Source of the DNA: Collinsella sp.
GTDB taxonomy: Bacteria; Actinomycetota; Coriobacteriia; Coriobacteriales; Coriobacteriaceae
Assembly (NCBI GenBank): GCA_031296755.1
Contig: JAUMMZ010000045.1
Location: 62,001 to 126,000 of the forward strand
Reading direction: 5' to 3'
Length of the DNA: 64,000 nucleotides
Shown here: piece after piece, positions 41,130-49,481 of the stretch
How positions within the stretch are numbered: position 1 is the stretch's first letter
Layout of the letters: the number at the start of each line of letters is the position of its first letter
The notes under the pieces: generated by a model
Told to the model about the DNA's origin: nothing
What the model saw: the letters and a program-made list of their open reading frames with translations, nothing else
The model's database searches: none
Translations under genes and position numbers: made by a program

Positions 41130-41558
41130 CTAACCCTCGACCTCGACGAGCTCGATATCAAAGTTGAGATCCTTGCCGGCCAGCTCGTGGTTGGCGTCGA
41201 GCGTCACGGCCTCGGGCGTCACGTCGATGACCACGGCGGGGACGGGCATACCGCTCGGCGTGGACAGGAAGAGCTTCATGCCCTTCTCGATCTGCTCGAT
41301 GTTGGGAACCTGCTCGGCCGGGAAGGTCAGAACCATCTCGGGATTGTGCTCGCCGTAGGCATCGGCAGCAGGAATGTGCACGGTCTTCTTCTCGCCCACC
41401 TGCATGTCGACAACAGCGGCGTCGAAGCCCTTGATCATCTGGCCGGCGCCGCAGGTGAACTCCAGCGGCTCGCCGCGATCGTAGGAGCTATCGAACTGCG
41501 TGCCGTCATCGAGCGTGCCGCGATAATGGGTCTTGACCTTCTTGCCCTGGTTGGACAT
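41130..41558 (-). CDS. FKBP-type peptidyl-prolyl isomerase, SlyD-like
   Basis: A 142-residue FKBP. KVKTHYRGTLDDGTQFDSSY and FTCGAGQMIKGFDAAVVDM are the FKBP core, and the inserted flap with VPNIEQIEKGMKLF plus the closing NHELAGKDLNFDIELVEVE match the SlyD two-domain layout. The metal-binding His/Cys-rich tail of E. coli SlyD is missing. SlyD-type proteins isomerise prolines, chaperone folding and assist nickel insertion. ATG 41558 has ACGGAGG six bases upstream. It is co-transcribed with the UreE-like gene. Confidence 0.9.
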   Translation of the reverse strand: MSNQGKKVKTHYRGTLDDGTQFDSSYDRGEPLEFTCGAGQMIKGFDAAVVDMQVGEKKTVHIPAADAYGEHNPEMVLTFPAEQVPNIEQIEKGMKLFLSTPSGMPVPAVVIDVTPEAVTLDANHELAGKDLNFDIELVEVEG

Positions 41559-41678
41559 GGTAACCTCCGTGATAAGGGCGGCGCACAACGCGGGCCGCCG
41601 TGAACATATGGCGCTAACTATACCCTAGTCATACAATTCAAAGACAGTTTGCAAAGAAACGCTGCAACCGGAGGAACC

Positions 41679-42692
41679 ATGGCATATCCCGTATTTGACC
41701 TACACTGCGACACCGCCGACCGCATCGGCTGGGCCACGCTCGATCTCGACCTGCGCTTTACCGCCGGCACCGACGGTTATTTCCCCGGCGACGAAACGCA
41801 TCCGCAAGATTTCGACCTCATCGAGGGCAACGCCTGCGCCATCTCGCTCGCAAAGATCGGCAACACGCCATGGGCACAGTGCTTCGCCACGTTTGTCCCC
41901 GATGAGATTCCCGCCGCCCACGCCGCGCGCTTCCAGGCGCAGATCATGGCGCATATGAGCGGCCAGGCAACGCTCAACCACGACCGCATGGTCAACGTAC
42001 GCAGCGCCGCAGACATTCGCCCCGCGCTCAAGGACGGCAAGGTCGCCTGCATCCACACCATCGAAAACGCCACGTTCTTTGCCGAGGACCCCGCGCTGAT
42101 CGAGGTGCTCAAGAGCTTGGGCGTGCTCATGTCATCACTCAGCTGGAACGCGCAGGGACCGCTCGCGAGCGGGCACGATACCCACGCCGGCCTCACCGCC
42201 GCCGGCATCGAGGCACTTACGCAGATGGAGCACGCCGGCATGGTACTCGACGTCTCCCACCTCAACGATGAGTGCTTTGACGAGGTTGTCGCCCACGCCA
42301 CGCGCCCCTTTGTCGCCAGCCACTCCAACTCCCGCACCGTCTGCGGCGTCAAGCGCAACCTCACCGACGACCAGTTCTGCACCATTCGCGACATGGGTGG
42401 CATCGTCGGCCTCAACTACTGCAGCGAGTTCCTTTCCAACGACGCAACCGACAAGACCGCCGCAGACGTCACCTTCGACCAGCTGGCGGCACATATCGAG
42501 CACTGGCTCGACCTGGGCGGCGAGGACGTCATCGCGCTCGGCGGCGACTGGGACGGCGCCACGGTGCCCGCTTTCCTCTCCGATGCCAGCAAGATGCCCG
42601 AATTCCAGAACATGCTCTCCAAGCACTTTGGCAAGACCGTGATGCAGAAGCTCTGCAGCGATAACGCGCTTGCCTTCTTTGAGCGTTATTAA
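41679..42692 (+). CDS. membrane dipeptidase family (peptidase M19) protein
   Basis: A 337-residue M19 dipeptidase. VFDLHCDTADR provides the HxD metal pair, VACIHTIENA the bridging Glu region, SLSWNAQGPLASG the usual post-barrel segment, and MVLDVSHLNDECF, FVASHSNSRTVCG and VIALGGDWDGAT the remaining metal histidines and aspartate. M19 enzymes cleave dipeptides, including D-amino-acid forms, with two zinc ions. There is no signal peptide, so it acts in the cytoplasm. ATG 41679 has GGAGGA upstream. It is followed closely by a YgjP-like metallopeptidase. Confidence 0.9.
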   Translation: MAYPVFDLHCDTADRIGWATLDLDLRFTAGTDGYFPGDETHPQDFDLIEGNACAISLAKIGNTPWAQCFATFVPDEIPAAHAARFQAQIMAHMSGQATLNHDRMVNVRSAADIRPALKDGKVACIHTIENATFFAEDPALIEVLKSLGVLMSSLSWNAQGPLASGHDTHAGLTAAGIEALTQMEHAGMVLDVSHLNDECFDEVVAHATRPFVASHSNSRTVCGVKRNLTDDQFCTIRDMGGIVGLNYCSEFLSNDATDKTAADVTFDQLAAHIEHWLDLGGEDVIALGGDWDGATVPAFLSDASKMPEFQNMLSKHFGKTVMQKLCSDNALAFFERY

Positions 42693-42766
42693 TTTCACGT
42701 CCCTTGAGCGGGCCGGCATGCCGAACGGTCGACATGCCGGCCCGTCCCCAACCTGAAGGACCGCTT

Positions 42767-43543
42767 TTGACGCAGCAATTTACGATTACCGTATCCCGAC
42801 CGGATGGCACATCCATCCCCGTCGTCGTTACCAAAAAGCGCGTCAAGAACTTCAACCTACGCATCACATCGAGCGGTGAGGCCCACGCCAGCGCACCGCT
42901 CGGCGCCAGCCGCGAGCGTATCGAAGCGTTTGTGAAGCGCAACAGCGCCTGGATTATCAGCCGACTTGACCAGCGTGAGCAACATCAGGCGACAGCGCGA
43001 GAGCCGCTCAGCCCCTCGTCCATCATTGCGCTTTGGGGCAAGCCCATCACGGTACAGGACGCACTCGATCACAACTTTGCATCACCCGCGCCGCGGCCCA
43101 AGCAGGCCACCTTCGCAAGCTTTATGGGTACCGACGAGCCAAGTGAGCGCGCGCAGGCAAAGCAGCGCACAGCCCTCGACGGTCTAACGCCCAAAGAACT
43201 CCAGACCCGCATCGACCAACTCTATGCATCCGAGGTCACCGCAGCGCTACGCGACATTGTGCACGCGTACGAAATCGCAATGGGCGTCACCGTGGCCCGC
43301 GTCTCCGTGCGCAGCATGAAAACGCGCTGGGGCTCATGCACGCCCAAGACCGGAGCCATTCGCATCGCACGCGAACTTGCCGCCTATCCCATCGAGTGTC
43401 TCGACATGGTTGTCGCCCACGAGCTCGTCCACTTGCTCGAGCCAAGCCACAATCAGCGGTTTCACGCTCTGCTCGACACGTACTGCCCCAACAATAGAGC
43501 TCTGTCGCAGCGGCTCAAGCAGCCACCCCTCAACAAGCTCTAG
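42767..43543 (+). CDS. YgjP-like M48-type metallopeptidase
   Basis: A 258-residue protein of the YgjP/DUF45 group. The C-terminal domain has VRSMKTRWGSCTPKTGAIRI, then VVAHELVHLLEPSHNQRFH, giving the HExxH zinc motif with the third His eight residues on. The N-terminal half is a beta-rich region (VVVTKKRVKNFNLRITSSGE) plus a linker. The family is often linked to restriction systems or to general proteolysis; its substrate is unknown. The start is TTG 42767 with GAAGGA six bases upstream; a longer frame reaches back to 42704. It is convergent with folB with a 6-base gap. Confidence 0.82.
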   Translation: MTQQFTITVSRPDGTSIPVVVTKKRVKNFNLRITSSGEAHASAPLGASRERIEAFVKRNSAWIISRLDQREQHQATAREPLSPSSIIALWGKPITVQDALDHNFASPAPRPKQATFASFMGTDEPSERAQAKQRTALDGLTPKELQTRIDQLYASEVTAALRDIVHAYEIAMGVTVARVSVRSMKTRWGSCTPKTGAIRIARELAAYPIECLDMVVAHELVHLLEPSHNQRFHALLDTYCPNNRALSQRLKQPPLNKL

Positions 43544-43549
43544 CGTCGA

Positions 43550-44035
43550 CTAGCGCACGCGCTCGATCTCGACGCCACAGCTTGCCAGGGGCAGGCCAAC
43601 AGGAGCCCACGGCTTATCGAGCTTGATGCGCACACCAAGCAGCGAGGGATAACGCCGCAGCAGCATCTGGGCTGTCCCCTCGGCTGCCGCCTCGATGAGC
43701 TTAAACGTATGTTCGCGCAGATAGCCGTCGACATCGTGGCACACCGAGCCGTAGTCAATCGAGGCGTCCAGGTTATCGTGCTCCCCCGCTGCACGCAGAT
43801 CGGCATAGAGCACCAAGGACACGATGAACTTCTGGCCCAGCGCGTTCTCCTCGGGATACACGCCATGGTTGGCAAAAACCTCAAGCCCATCAATGACAAT
43901 ACGGTCGGCATGGCGCAGATCGTCATAGCTCACGTGGGGAACCGCCGTTGCGGTGGATATTTCGCCCCTTCCACGGCGGGCGAGCTCGGCGCCTTCAGTC
44001 TTGGTTGCATTCTCGGGCAGTTTCTTGTTGCTCAT
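43550..44035 (-). CDS. folB: dihydroneopterin aldolase
   Basis: A 161-residue protein whose last 118 residues are dihydroneopterin aldolase: DRIVIDGLEVFANHGVYPEE contains the conserved pterin-site Gly and the catalytic region, followed by QKFIVSLVLYADLRAAGEHD, IDYGSVCHDVDGYL and FKLIEAAAEGTAQMLL. It converts dihydroneopterin to 6-hydroxymethyl-dihydropterin and glycolaldehyde in folate synthesis. The first 43 residues are a charged, probably disordered extension. GAAGGAG precedes ATG 44035. It is the third gene of a folE-HD-folB operon. Confidence 0.9.
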   Translation of the reverse strand: MSNKKLPENATKTEGAELARRGRGEISTATAVPHVSYDDLRHADRIVIDGLEVFANHGVYPEENALGQKFIVSLVLYADLRAAGEHDNLDASIDYGSVCHDVDGYLREHTFKLIEAAAEGTAQMLLRRYPSLLGVRIKLDKPWAPVGLPLASCGVEIERVR

Positions 44036-44078
44036 CGCGATCGTCTCCTTCGTTTAGAACCCCGACCGCGTAAAATAA

Positions 44079-44660
44079 CTACACGCGAATCGACAGGTTC
44101 TTTTTATCATCGCTCCAGTTGCAAGCATTGCGCGCGGGGCATGCAAAGCAGGCGCGCGACGCTTTGTCGGCTGCATAGAGCAGACGCTCAAGCGGTTGGC
44201 TGTTCACGCGCAGCTTTCGATGGCCCAGAATGGCCGTCTTAATGGCTGCGGCATCGGCCGGCTCAAACGCCACGTCATCGGGCATGCCGCCAAGAATCGC
44301 ATCAGCGACGCGTTCGCTTGCAACATCATGGGATATACCCGATTCATACTGTTCATCTTTGCCGATATCGTGAAGAAGTGCCGTGGCGTAGATGATCTCG
44401 CGGTCAAATTCGAGCTGTTCCTCGAGATTCTTAATCCACATAATGCGCGCGACATCCAGCAGATGGTCAATACCGTGGCGGCAAAAGATGCGCCCCGATT
44501 CCAACTGTGCAATGTTGCCCAGGTGCCGCCGGAACAGGCCATTGGCACAGATGTAATCGATACGAGGCATGACGCCAAAAGGCGCCAGGCCCGAAGCCAT
44601 AAAACCGCGACGCGACGTCCCCTCATCGGTCTTCGATGTAAAGTCGTTGACGACCCTCAT
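44079..44660 (-). CDS. HD domain phosphohydrolase in the folate operon
   Basis: A 193-residue protein. Residues about 60-165 form an HD domain: RHGIDHLLDVARI gives the first metal His, TALLHDIGKDEQYESGISHD the HD pair, and a final AADKASRA the distal Asp. The C-terminus carries CFACPARNAC, a compact cysteine cluster that could bind an iron-sulfur cluster or zinc. It begins 1 base after the folE stop and is followed by folB, so it may dephosphorylate dihydroneopterin triphosphate or monophosphate, a step between the two enzymes that often lacks an assigned gene. That role is an inference. Confidence 0.8.
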   Translation of the reverse strand: MRVVNDFTSKTDEGTSRRGFMASGLAPFGVMPRIDYICANGLFRRHLGNIAQLESGRIFCRHGIDHLLDVARIMWIKNLEEQLEFDREIIYATALLHDIGKDEQYESGISHDVASERVADAILGGMPDDVAFEPADAAAIKTAILGHRKLRVNSQPLERLLYAADKASRACFACPARNACNWSDDKKNLSIRV

Positions 44661-44661
44661 G

Positions 44662-45219
44662 CTAACGACCCAGCATCCTAAAGAACCGCTCCTCGAGCGC
44701 GGGATCGGTCTCAAAGACGCCGCGACGAGCGAGCGTCACGGTCTTGGTGCCGGGCTTTTGCACGCCGCGCATGGTCATGCACATGTGCTCGGCTTCCATC
44801 AGCACAATCGCCCCTTGGGGAGCAAGATATTCCATGAGGGCATCGGCAACCTGCGCACACAGCTGCTCCTGCAGCTGCAGACGACGGGCATAGACCTCAA
44901 CCGTGCGGGCAAGCTTAGACAGACCTGCCACGCGACCGTTAGGGATATAGCCGATCGCAGCCTTACCATAAAACGGCAGCAGATGATGCTCGCACAGCGA
45001 GTAGAACGTAATGTCGCGCTCGATAACCAAATCGTTCGAAGCGACGGCAAAAGTTTTGGACAGGTGCTCCTCGGCACTCTGGTCCATACCGCCGGCAATC
45101 TCGCCATACATACGGGCGACGCGTGCCGGAGTCTCCAGCAGGCCCTCACGAGTTGGGTCCTCGCCTATACCTTCAAGCAGCAGCTTAATGGCAGTCTCGA
45201 CTTTTTCCTGATCGACCAT
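44662..45219 (-). CDS. folE: GTP cyclohydrolase I
   Basis: A 185-residue FolE converting GTP to 7,8-dihydroneopterin triphosphate, the first step of folate synthesis. FYSLCEHHLLPFYGKAAIGY contains the zinc Cys and His residues, KLARTVEVYARRLQLQEQL follows, and EHMCMTMRGVQKPGTKTVT contains the second zinc Cys and the GTP-binding segment. Length and motif order are typical. The start is ATG 45219. It heads the folE-HD-folB operon; folP and folK are not in the window. Confidence 0.95.
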   Translation of the reverse strand: MVDQEKVETAIKLLLEGIGEDPTREGLLETPARVARMYGEIAGGMDQSAEEHLSKTFAVASNDLVIERDITFYSLCEHHLLPFYGKAAIGYIPNGRVAGLSKLARTVEVYARRLQLQEQLCAQVADALMEYLAPQGAIVLMEAEHMCMTMRGVQKPGTKTVTLARRGVFETDPALEERFFRMLGR

Positions 45220-45286
45220 CTGGGCCTCACTTTTTTCGATTTCGCGTTCGCGCTATGGTACCACGCCGGCACGCAACCTCTGCCAG

Positions 45287-45868
45287 CTACATAGTATGGG
45301 TCGAATAGACCGGATCGTCCCGCCAAAGCTCCATAGCATCGCAAAGCGCAACGCCCTCACGTGCAGCACGAGTGCGCGTGGCGTTCATGTCGATCACGCG
45401 CTGATTGCTCGAGCCCCTAAAGCGCAACGAGATATCGTACAGATCCTGAACGAACGGGCCGTCCACCAACATGTCGAGGCAGGCCAGGATACGGTCCGTG
45501 ACCTCGGTATGGTGGCAACCGCCCGGCATAAGCTCCTCGAGCACATCGCCGGTAAAGCACCAAATGGTCTTGCCCGACCCCGATGGATAGGCCGCACGCA
45601 CGCGTTCGATAAAGTCGACAAGCCCCGCTTGATTCTCAGGTTCCATAGGCTCGCCGCCCAAAATCGTCAGACCATCGATAAAGGGATGATCGAGACTCTC
45701 GATAATTTTGTCCTCGACGGCGCTATCGAACGGCTCGCCAGCGGCAAAGTCCCACGCGACAGAGTTAAAACAATTCTTGCACCCACGACGGCACCCGCTC
45801 ACAAACAGAGAAGTACGAACGCCTTCTCCATCAGCAATGTCGAAATACTTAATGTTCGCGTAGTTCAT
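45287..45868 (-). CDS. nrdG: anaerobic ribonucleotide reductase activating protein
   Basis: A 193-residue radical-SAM activase. FVSGCRRGCKNCFNSVAWDF carries the cluster motif CxxxCxxC, and DGLTILGGEPMEPENQAGL is the SAM-binding GGE segment. NrdG installs the glycyl radical on NrdD using reduced flavodoxin, so the flavodoxin at 24.5 kb may be a partner. The start is ATG 45868 with GGGAGAG upstream; the frame continues to 46024 but without family sequence. It lies downstream of nrdD across a 425-base spacer full of inverted repeats. Confidence 0.93.
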   Translation of the reverse strand: MNYANIKYFDIADGEGVRTSLFVSGCRRGCKNCFNSVAWDFAAGEPFDSAVEDKIIESLDHPFIDGLTILGGEPMEPENQAGLVDFIERVRAAYPSGSGKTIWCFTGDVLEELMPGGCHHTEVTDRILACLDMLVDGPFVQDLYDISLRFRGSSNQRVIDMNATRTRAAREGVALCDAMELWRDDPVYSTHTM

Positions 45869-45883
45869 AGGTAACTCTCCCGG

Positions 45884-45967
45884 GAGGCCGGGACATATCA
45901 TCCCGTCCTCAAACATTCTCGGCCTTCGGCCTGCGAAACTGCGGGCGGGACGATATGTCCCGGCCTC
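45884..45967 (-). repeat. nested inverted repeat upstream of nrdG
   Basis: Arms of 22 bases (45884-45905 and 45946-45967, one mismatch) enclose a smaller GGCC-TTC-GGCC hairpin. The outer arm ends 3 bases from the nrdG ribosome-binding site. There is no T-tract. Confidence 0.7.
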
Positions 45968-46149
45968 ATGCAAAGGGTAACTCAATGAACGAAGCGAACA
46001 TCGAGCATAGGGTTCGAGGTCCAATAAATACTCAGCTGCAGCTCAACCGCCATCGCAAGTAAATCGCAGCTGCAGCTCAAATTATTTCCGCTAAGAACTT
46101 CGAGGAGTGAGCAGACCGCATGCCGCATCTCAGCTACATCAACTTGGCT

Positions 46150-46278
46150 GCCCGTAGCGAGGCCCCGGACCTTTGCTCGATATGAGTTCCGCACGAACAG
46201 GAGGCGCCAGTGGCGCCTCCGTCGTGAGCCAGGACTGTCCGAAATAGCGAGTAAAGGTCCGGGGCCTCGCTACGGGGC
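46150..46278 (-). repeat. nested inverted repeat after nrdD
   Basis: Arms of about 30 bases (46150-46179 and 46248-46278) pair with one G-U position and one bulge. Between them sits a perfect 9-bp hairpin (GGAGGCGCC, loop AGT, 46200-46220). It begins 15 bases after the nrdD stop. Confidence 0.75.
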
Positions 46279-46293
46279 AGCCTGGGATGGTTA

Positions 46294-48516
46294 TTAGAGA
46301 TGCAGCACGCGGTCGCGGATCTCCTCGGTTCGACCCTGGTTCCAGAACTGGGTACCGATGTAGCCGCACGTACGACGAGCGACATTCATCTTCTCCTGGT
46401 CGCGGTTGCCGCAGTTGGGGCACTCCCACACCAGCTTGCCATCGTCCTCGACAATCTTGATCTCACCGTCGTAGCCGCACACCTGGCAGTAGTCGCTCTT
46501 GGTGTTGAGCTCGGCGTACATGATGTTGTCGTAGATGTACTGCATCACGCGAATGACAGCCTTGAGGTTGTCCTGCATGTTGGGAACCTCGACGTAGGAG
46601 ATGGCACCGCCCGGCGAAAGCTGCTGGAACATACCCTCGAACTTGAGCTTGTCGAATGCGTCGATCTCCTCGGACACATGGACGTGATAGCTGTTGGTAA
46701 TGTAGCCCTTGTCCGTCACGCCCGGGATAATGCCAAAACGGCGCTGCAGGCACTTGGCAAACTTGTAGGTCGTCGACTCAAGCGGGGTGCCGTACAGCGA
46801 GAAGTCGATATCGCTTTCGGCCTTCCACTCGGCGCACTTGTCGTTCATGTGCTGCATGACGGCCATGGCAAACGGCGTGCCCTCCTTCTCGGTGTGGCTG
46901 TGACCCGTCATGTACTTAACGCACTCATACAGGCCGGCATAGCCCAGACTAATGGTGGAGTAACCGCCCACGAGCAACTTGTCGATCGTCTCGCCCTTCT
47001 TCAGGCGGGCGAGGGCACCGTACTGCCAAAGAATCGGTGCGGCATCCGAAAGCGTACCCATCAGACGCTCATGACGGCACAGCAGGGCGCGGTGGCACAG
47101 CTCAAGGCGCTCGTCGAAGATCTTCCAGAACTTGTCCATATCCTGGTGCGAGCTCAGTGCGACATCAGGCAGGTTGATGGTCACAACGCCCTGGTTAAAG
47201 CGACCATAGTACTTGGGCTTGTTCGGGTCGTAGTTCAGCGCGTTGGCAACATTGTTAAAGCCGTTGCCCGAACGGTCGGGCGTCAGGAAGCTGCGGCAAC
47301 CCATGCAGGTGTAGCAGTCGCCGTTGCCGGCGGTCTCGCCCTTCGACAGCTTGAGCTCGCGCATCTTCTTCTCGGAGATGTAATCGGGCACCATGCGCTT
47401 GGCGGTGCACTTGGCAGCCAGCTGGGTCAGGTAGAAGTACGGGGAATCCTCGTGAACGTTATCGTCCTCGAGTACATAGATAAGCTTGGGGAATGCCGGG
47501 GTAATCCAAACGCCGGCCTCGTTCTTAACGCCCTCGTAGCGCTGGCGAAGCGTCTCCTCCACGATCATGGCAAGGTCGTGCTTCTCCTGGGGCGTACGGG
47601 CCTCGTTAAGATACATAAAGACCGTCACGAACGGCGCCTGGCCATTCGTGGTCATAAGGGTCACGACCTGATACTGAATCGTCTGGACGCCGCGACGAAT
47701 CTCATCGCGCAGACGGTCCTCAACGACTTCGCGAACCTTCTCGGCAGACGCAGAGACGCCAAGCTCATCGAGCTCGCGGGCAACCTCGCCGCGAATCTTC
47801 TGACGGCTCACCTCAACAAAGGGGGCAAGATGGGTCAGCGAGATAGACTGGCCGCCGTACTGGGAGGAAGCAACCTGGGCGATAATCTGCGTCGCGATGT
47901 TGCAGGCAGTCGAGAAGCTGTGCGGCTTCTCGATCAGCGTGCCCGAGATAACAGTACCGTTCTGGAGCATATCCTCCAGGTTCACCAGGTCGCAGTTATG
48001 CATGTGCTGGGCAAAGTAGTCCGAATCATGGAAGTGAATCAGGCCCTCATTGTGAGCATCCACAATCTCCTGGGGCAGCAGCACGCGCTGGGTCAGGTCC
48101 TTGGAGATCTCGCCGGCCATGTAGTCACGCTGAACGGAATTGACGGTCGGGTTCTTGTTGGAGTTCTCCTGCTTGACCTCTTCGTTGTTGCACTCAATCA
48201 GCGACAGAATCTTGTCGTCGGTCGTGTTCTTCTGGCGCTTCAGGCTCTGAACATAGCGATAGATGATGTAGTGGCGGGCAACCTCGTAGCAGTCGAGACG
48301 CATAATCTCGTCCTCGACCAGATCCTGAATCTCCTCGACCGACACGGTGTGGCCCGCGTTCTCGCATGCCTCGGCGACGTTTTGTGCCGCGTAAACCACC
48401 TGGCGGTCGGTAAGACGAGAGCTCTCCTCGACCTCCAAGTTTGCGGCGCGGATGGCATTGACAATCTTATCGATGTCAAAGACAACCTCGGTGCCGCTGC
48501 GCTTGATGATCTTCAT
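46294..48516 (-). CDS. nrdD: anaerobic ribonucleoside-triphosphate reductase
   Basis: A 740-residue class III ribonucleotide reductase. Residues 1-90 are the ATP-cone (KIIKRSGTEVVFDIDKIVNA). The barrel contains GLIHFHDSDYFAQHMHNCDL and CYTCMGCRSFLTPD. The C-terminus has the zinc site CQVCGYDGE and CPNCGNRD, and the glycyl-radical segment ARRTCGYIGTQFW near residue 718. It reduces NTPs to dNTPs under anaerobic conditions after activation by NrdG. Tandem NrdR-like boxes overlap the putative promoter about 230 bases upstream. Confidence 0.96.
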   Translation of the reverse strand: MKIIKRSGTEVVFDIDKIVNAIRAANLEVEESSRLTDRQVVYAAQNVAEACENAGHTVSVEEIQDLVEDEIMRLDCYEVARHYIIYRYVQSLKRQKNTTDDKILSLIECNNEEVKQENSNKNPTVNSVQRDYMAGEISKDLTQRVLLPQEIVDAHNEGLIHFHDSDYFAQHMHNCDLVNLEDMLQNGTVISGTLIEKPHSFSTACNIATQIIAQVASSQYGGQSISLTHLAPFVEVSRQKIRGEVARELDELGVSASAEKVREVVEDRLRDEIRRGVQTIQYQVVTLMTTNGQAPFVTVFMYLNEARTPQEKHDLAMIVEETLRQRYEGVKNEAGVWITPAFPKLIYVLEDDNVHEDSPYFYLTQLAAKCTAKRMVPDYISEKKMRELKLSKGETAGNGDCYTCMGCRSFLTPDRSGNGFNNVANALNYDPNKPKYYGRFNQGVVTINLPDVALSSHQDMDKFWKIFDERLELCHRALLCRHERLMGTLSDAAPILWQYGALARLKKGETIDKLLVGGYSTISLGYAGLYECVKYMTGHSHTEKEGTPFAMAVMQHMNDKCAEWKAESDIDFSLYGTPLESTTYKFAKCLQRRFGIIPGVTDKGYITNSYHVHVSEEIDAFDKLKFEGMFQQLSPGGAISYVEVPNMQDNLKAVIRVMQYIYDNIMYAELNTKSDYCQVCGYDGEIKIVEDDGKLVWECPNCGNRDQEKMNVARRTCGYIGTQFWNQGRTEEIRDRVLHL

Positions 48517-48740
48517 CCTCTTGCCTCTTTCGCGTCGAAATCGTATTGCGCTTCAGAGCCAAACGATACCCGGCAGGGCTTGCCCCTGTCTTGCGGCGCC
48601 GTCGCGCAATCTGTGTTTTCGAAAACCATAGGCCCTCATGCGGACAATCCTCGCAGCCAATCAAGGGGCTCGAAGATCCATCCAAATGGGGCGAATAAGG
48701 TCCTCGTTCTCTGTCCGCCATCTATCATACGACAAAGAGG

Positions 48741-48788
48741 CATCTATATCCTGTATTCTTTTTTTAGGTCAAACACAACATATAGTGT
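48741..48788 (-). promoter_or_regulatory. nrdD promoter with tandem NrdR-like boxes
   Basis: ACACAACATATAGTGT (48773-48788) matches the NrdR box ACACWATATATWGTGT at 15 of 16 positions; a weaker box (48741-48756, 10 of 16) starts 32 bases away, the usual three-helical-turn spacing. On the minus strand TTGACC (48767-48772) and TATAGA (48743-48748) form a promoter with an 18-base spacer, the -10 overlapping the weaker box. Confidence 0.7.
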
Positions 48789-48793
48789 TTCAG

Positions 48794-49160
48794 CAGGTCA
48801 AAGCAATTAGTCATTTTGCAGACGCATTAATTATGAGGGGTTCTTGGCAAGTCGGTAAAACGTTACCAACACGGCTACCTGCATGGCAGTTATAAAACCC
48901 CCTTAGTCAAGCCGCTGACAAATCCTACCAAAACCAAGCCGCTCACGCCAAAAGAATCCAAAAGATTATGCTTGACCAACATGTTGCGGTCGTGCCTTGC
49001 CAAGCCTCATGCAACCGCGGTACGAATCCTTGAAAGATATATGCATGCAAACGGAGAAGATGAGAGTTTCCTCGGATGACTACTGAGAAGCATCCCGGAA
49101 GATCAAAAAAGTCGAATTTTGGTGGTCTATTTTGTGGTGCGTTTTATGGTAAAACAAAAC
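48794..49160. other. gene-free, AT-richer stretch between nrdD promoter and tRNA-Val
   Basis: About 370 bases of lower GC than the surroundings. It contains only short frames (about 20 codons) without consistent ribosome-binding sites. I see no recognisable gene or RNA; degraded sequence is possible. Confidence 0.35.
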
Positions 49161-49186
49161 AGCCCAGAGGACATAGCCTCTGAGCT
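49161..49186 (-). terminator. terminator after tRNA-Val
   Basis: On the minus strand AGCTCAGAGG pairs with CCTCTGGGCT (one G-U) around CTATGT, followed by GTTTTGTTTT. It ends the tRNA-Gly/tRNA-Val transcript. Confidence 0.75.
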
Positions 49187-49195
49187 GCGAACATT

Positions 49196-49270
49196 TGGTG
49201 GGCGTTAGAAGATTTGAACTTCTGACCTCTTCCGTGTCAGGGAAGCGCTCTCCCCCTGAGCTAAACGCCC
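49196..49270 (-). tRNA. tRNA-Val (GAC), CCA encoded
   Basis: On the minus strand a cloverleaf folds from GGGCGTTTAGCTCAG, with the anticodon loop reading CTGACAC (anticodon GAC) and T-arm GTTCAAATC. It ends with discriminator A plus encoded CCA. It follows tRNA-Gly by 3 bases in the same transcript. Confidence 0.93.
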
Positions 49271-49273
49271 AAA

Positions 49274-49349
49274 TGGAGCGGACAACGGGGCTCGAACCCG
49301 CGACCCCAACCTTGGCAAGGTTGTGCTCTACCAACTGAGCCATGTCCGC
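49274..49349 (-). tRNA. tRNA-Gly (GCC), copy 1
   Basis: On the minus strand GCGGACATGGCTCAG opens a cloverleaf with anticodon loop TTGCCAA (GCC), T-loop GTTCGAG and encoded CCA. Its body is identical to copies at 51739-51814 and 51965-52040. Confidence 0.94.
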
Positions 49350-49361
49350 TTACGAGGATTA

Positions 49362-49390
49362 ATCTTACGTGATGCCCGCATCCTATGCAA
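49362..49390 (-). promoter_or_regulatory. promoter of the tRNA-Gly/tRNA-Val pair
   Basis: On the minus strand TTGCAT and TAAGAT are separated by 17 bases, 12 bases before the tRNA. The AAAAAAAGTTCTTGC block precedes it, as at the other tRNA promoters here. Confidence 0.7.
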
Positions 49391-49481
49391 GAACTTTTTT
49401 TGAAAAGTTTTGCGACGCTCTCGCGAGGGCATCAGTCGTCACGAAAGGCGCGAACAAACGCAGGCTCGCAGCGAGATGCCC

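Noticed and set aside
46300..48810. 836-codon open frame on the plus strand opposite nrdD
   Set aside because: It is exactly antisense to a clear nrdD gene and has no family features. High-GC codon usage produces such shadows; similar ones lie opposite pgi, oppA and several other genes.
48834..49090. Several 8-21 codon frames between nrdD and tRNA-Val
   Set aside because: No consistent ribosome-binding sites or amino-acid patterns; length is within chance expectation.
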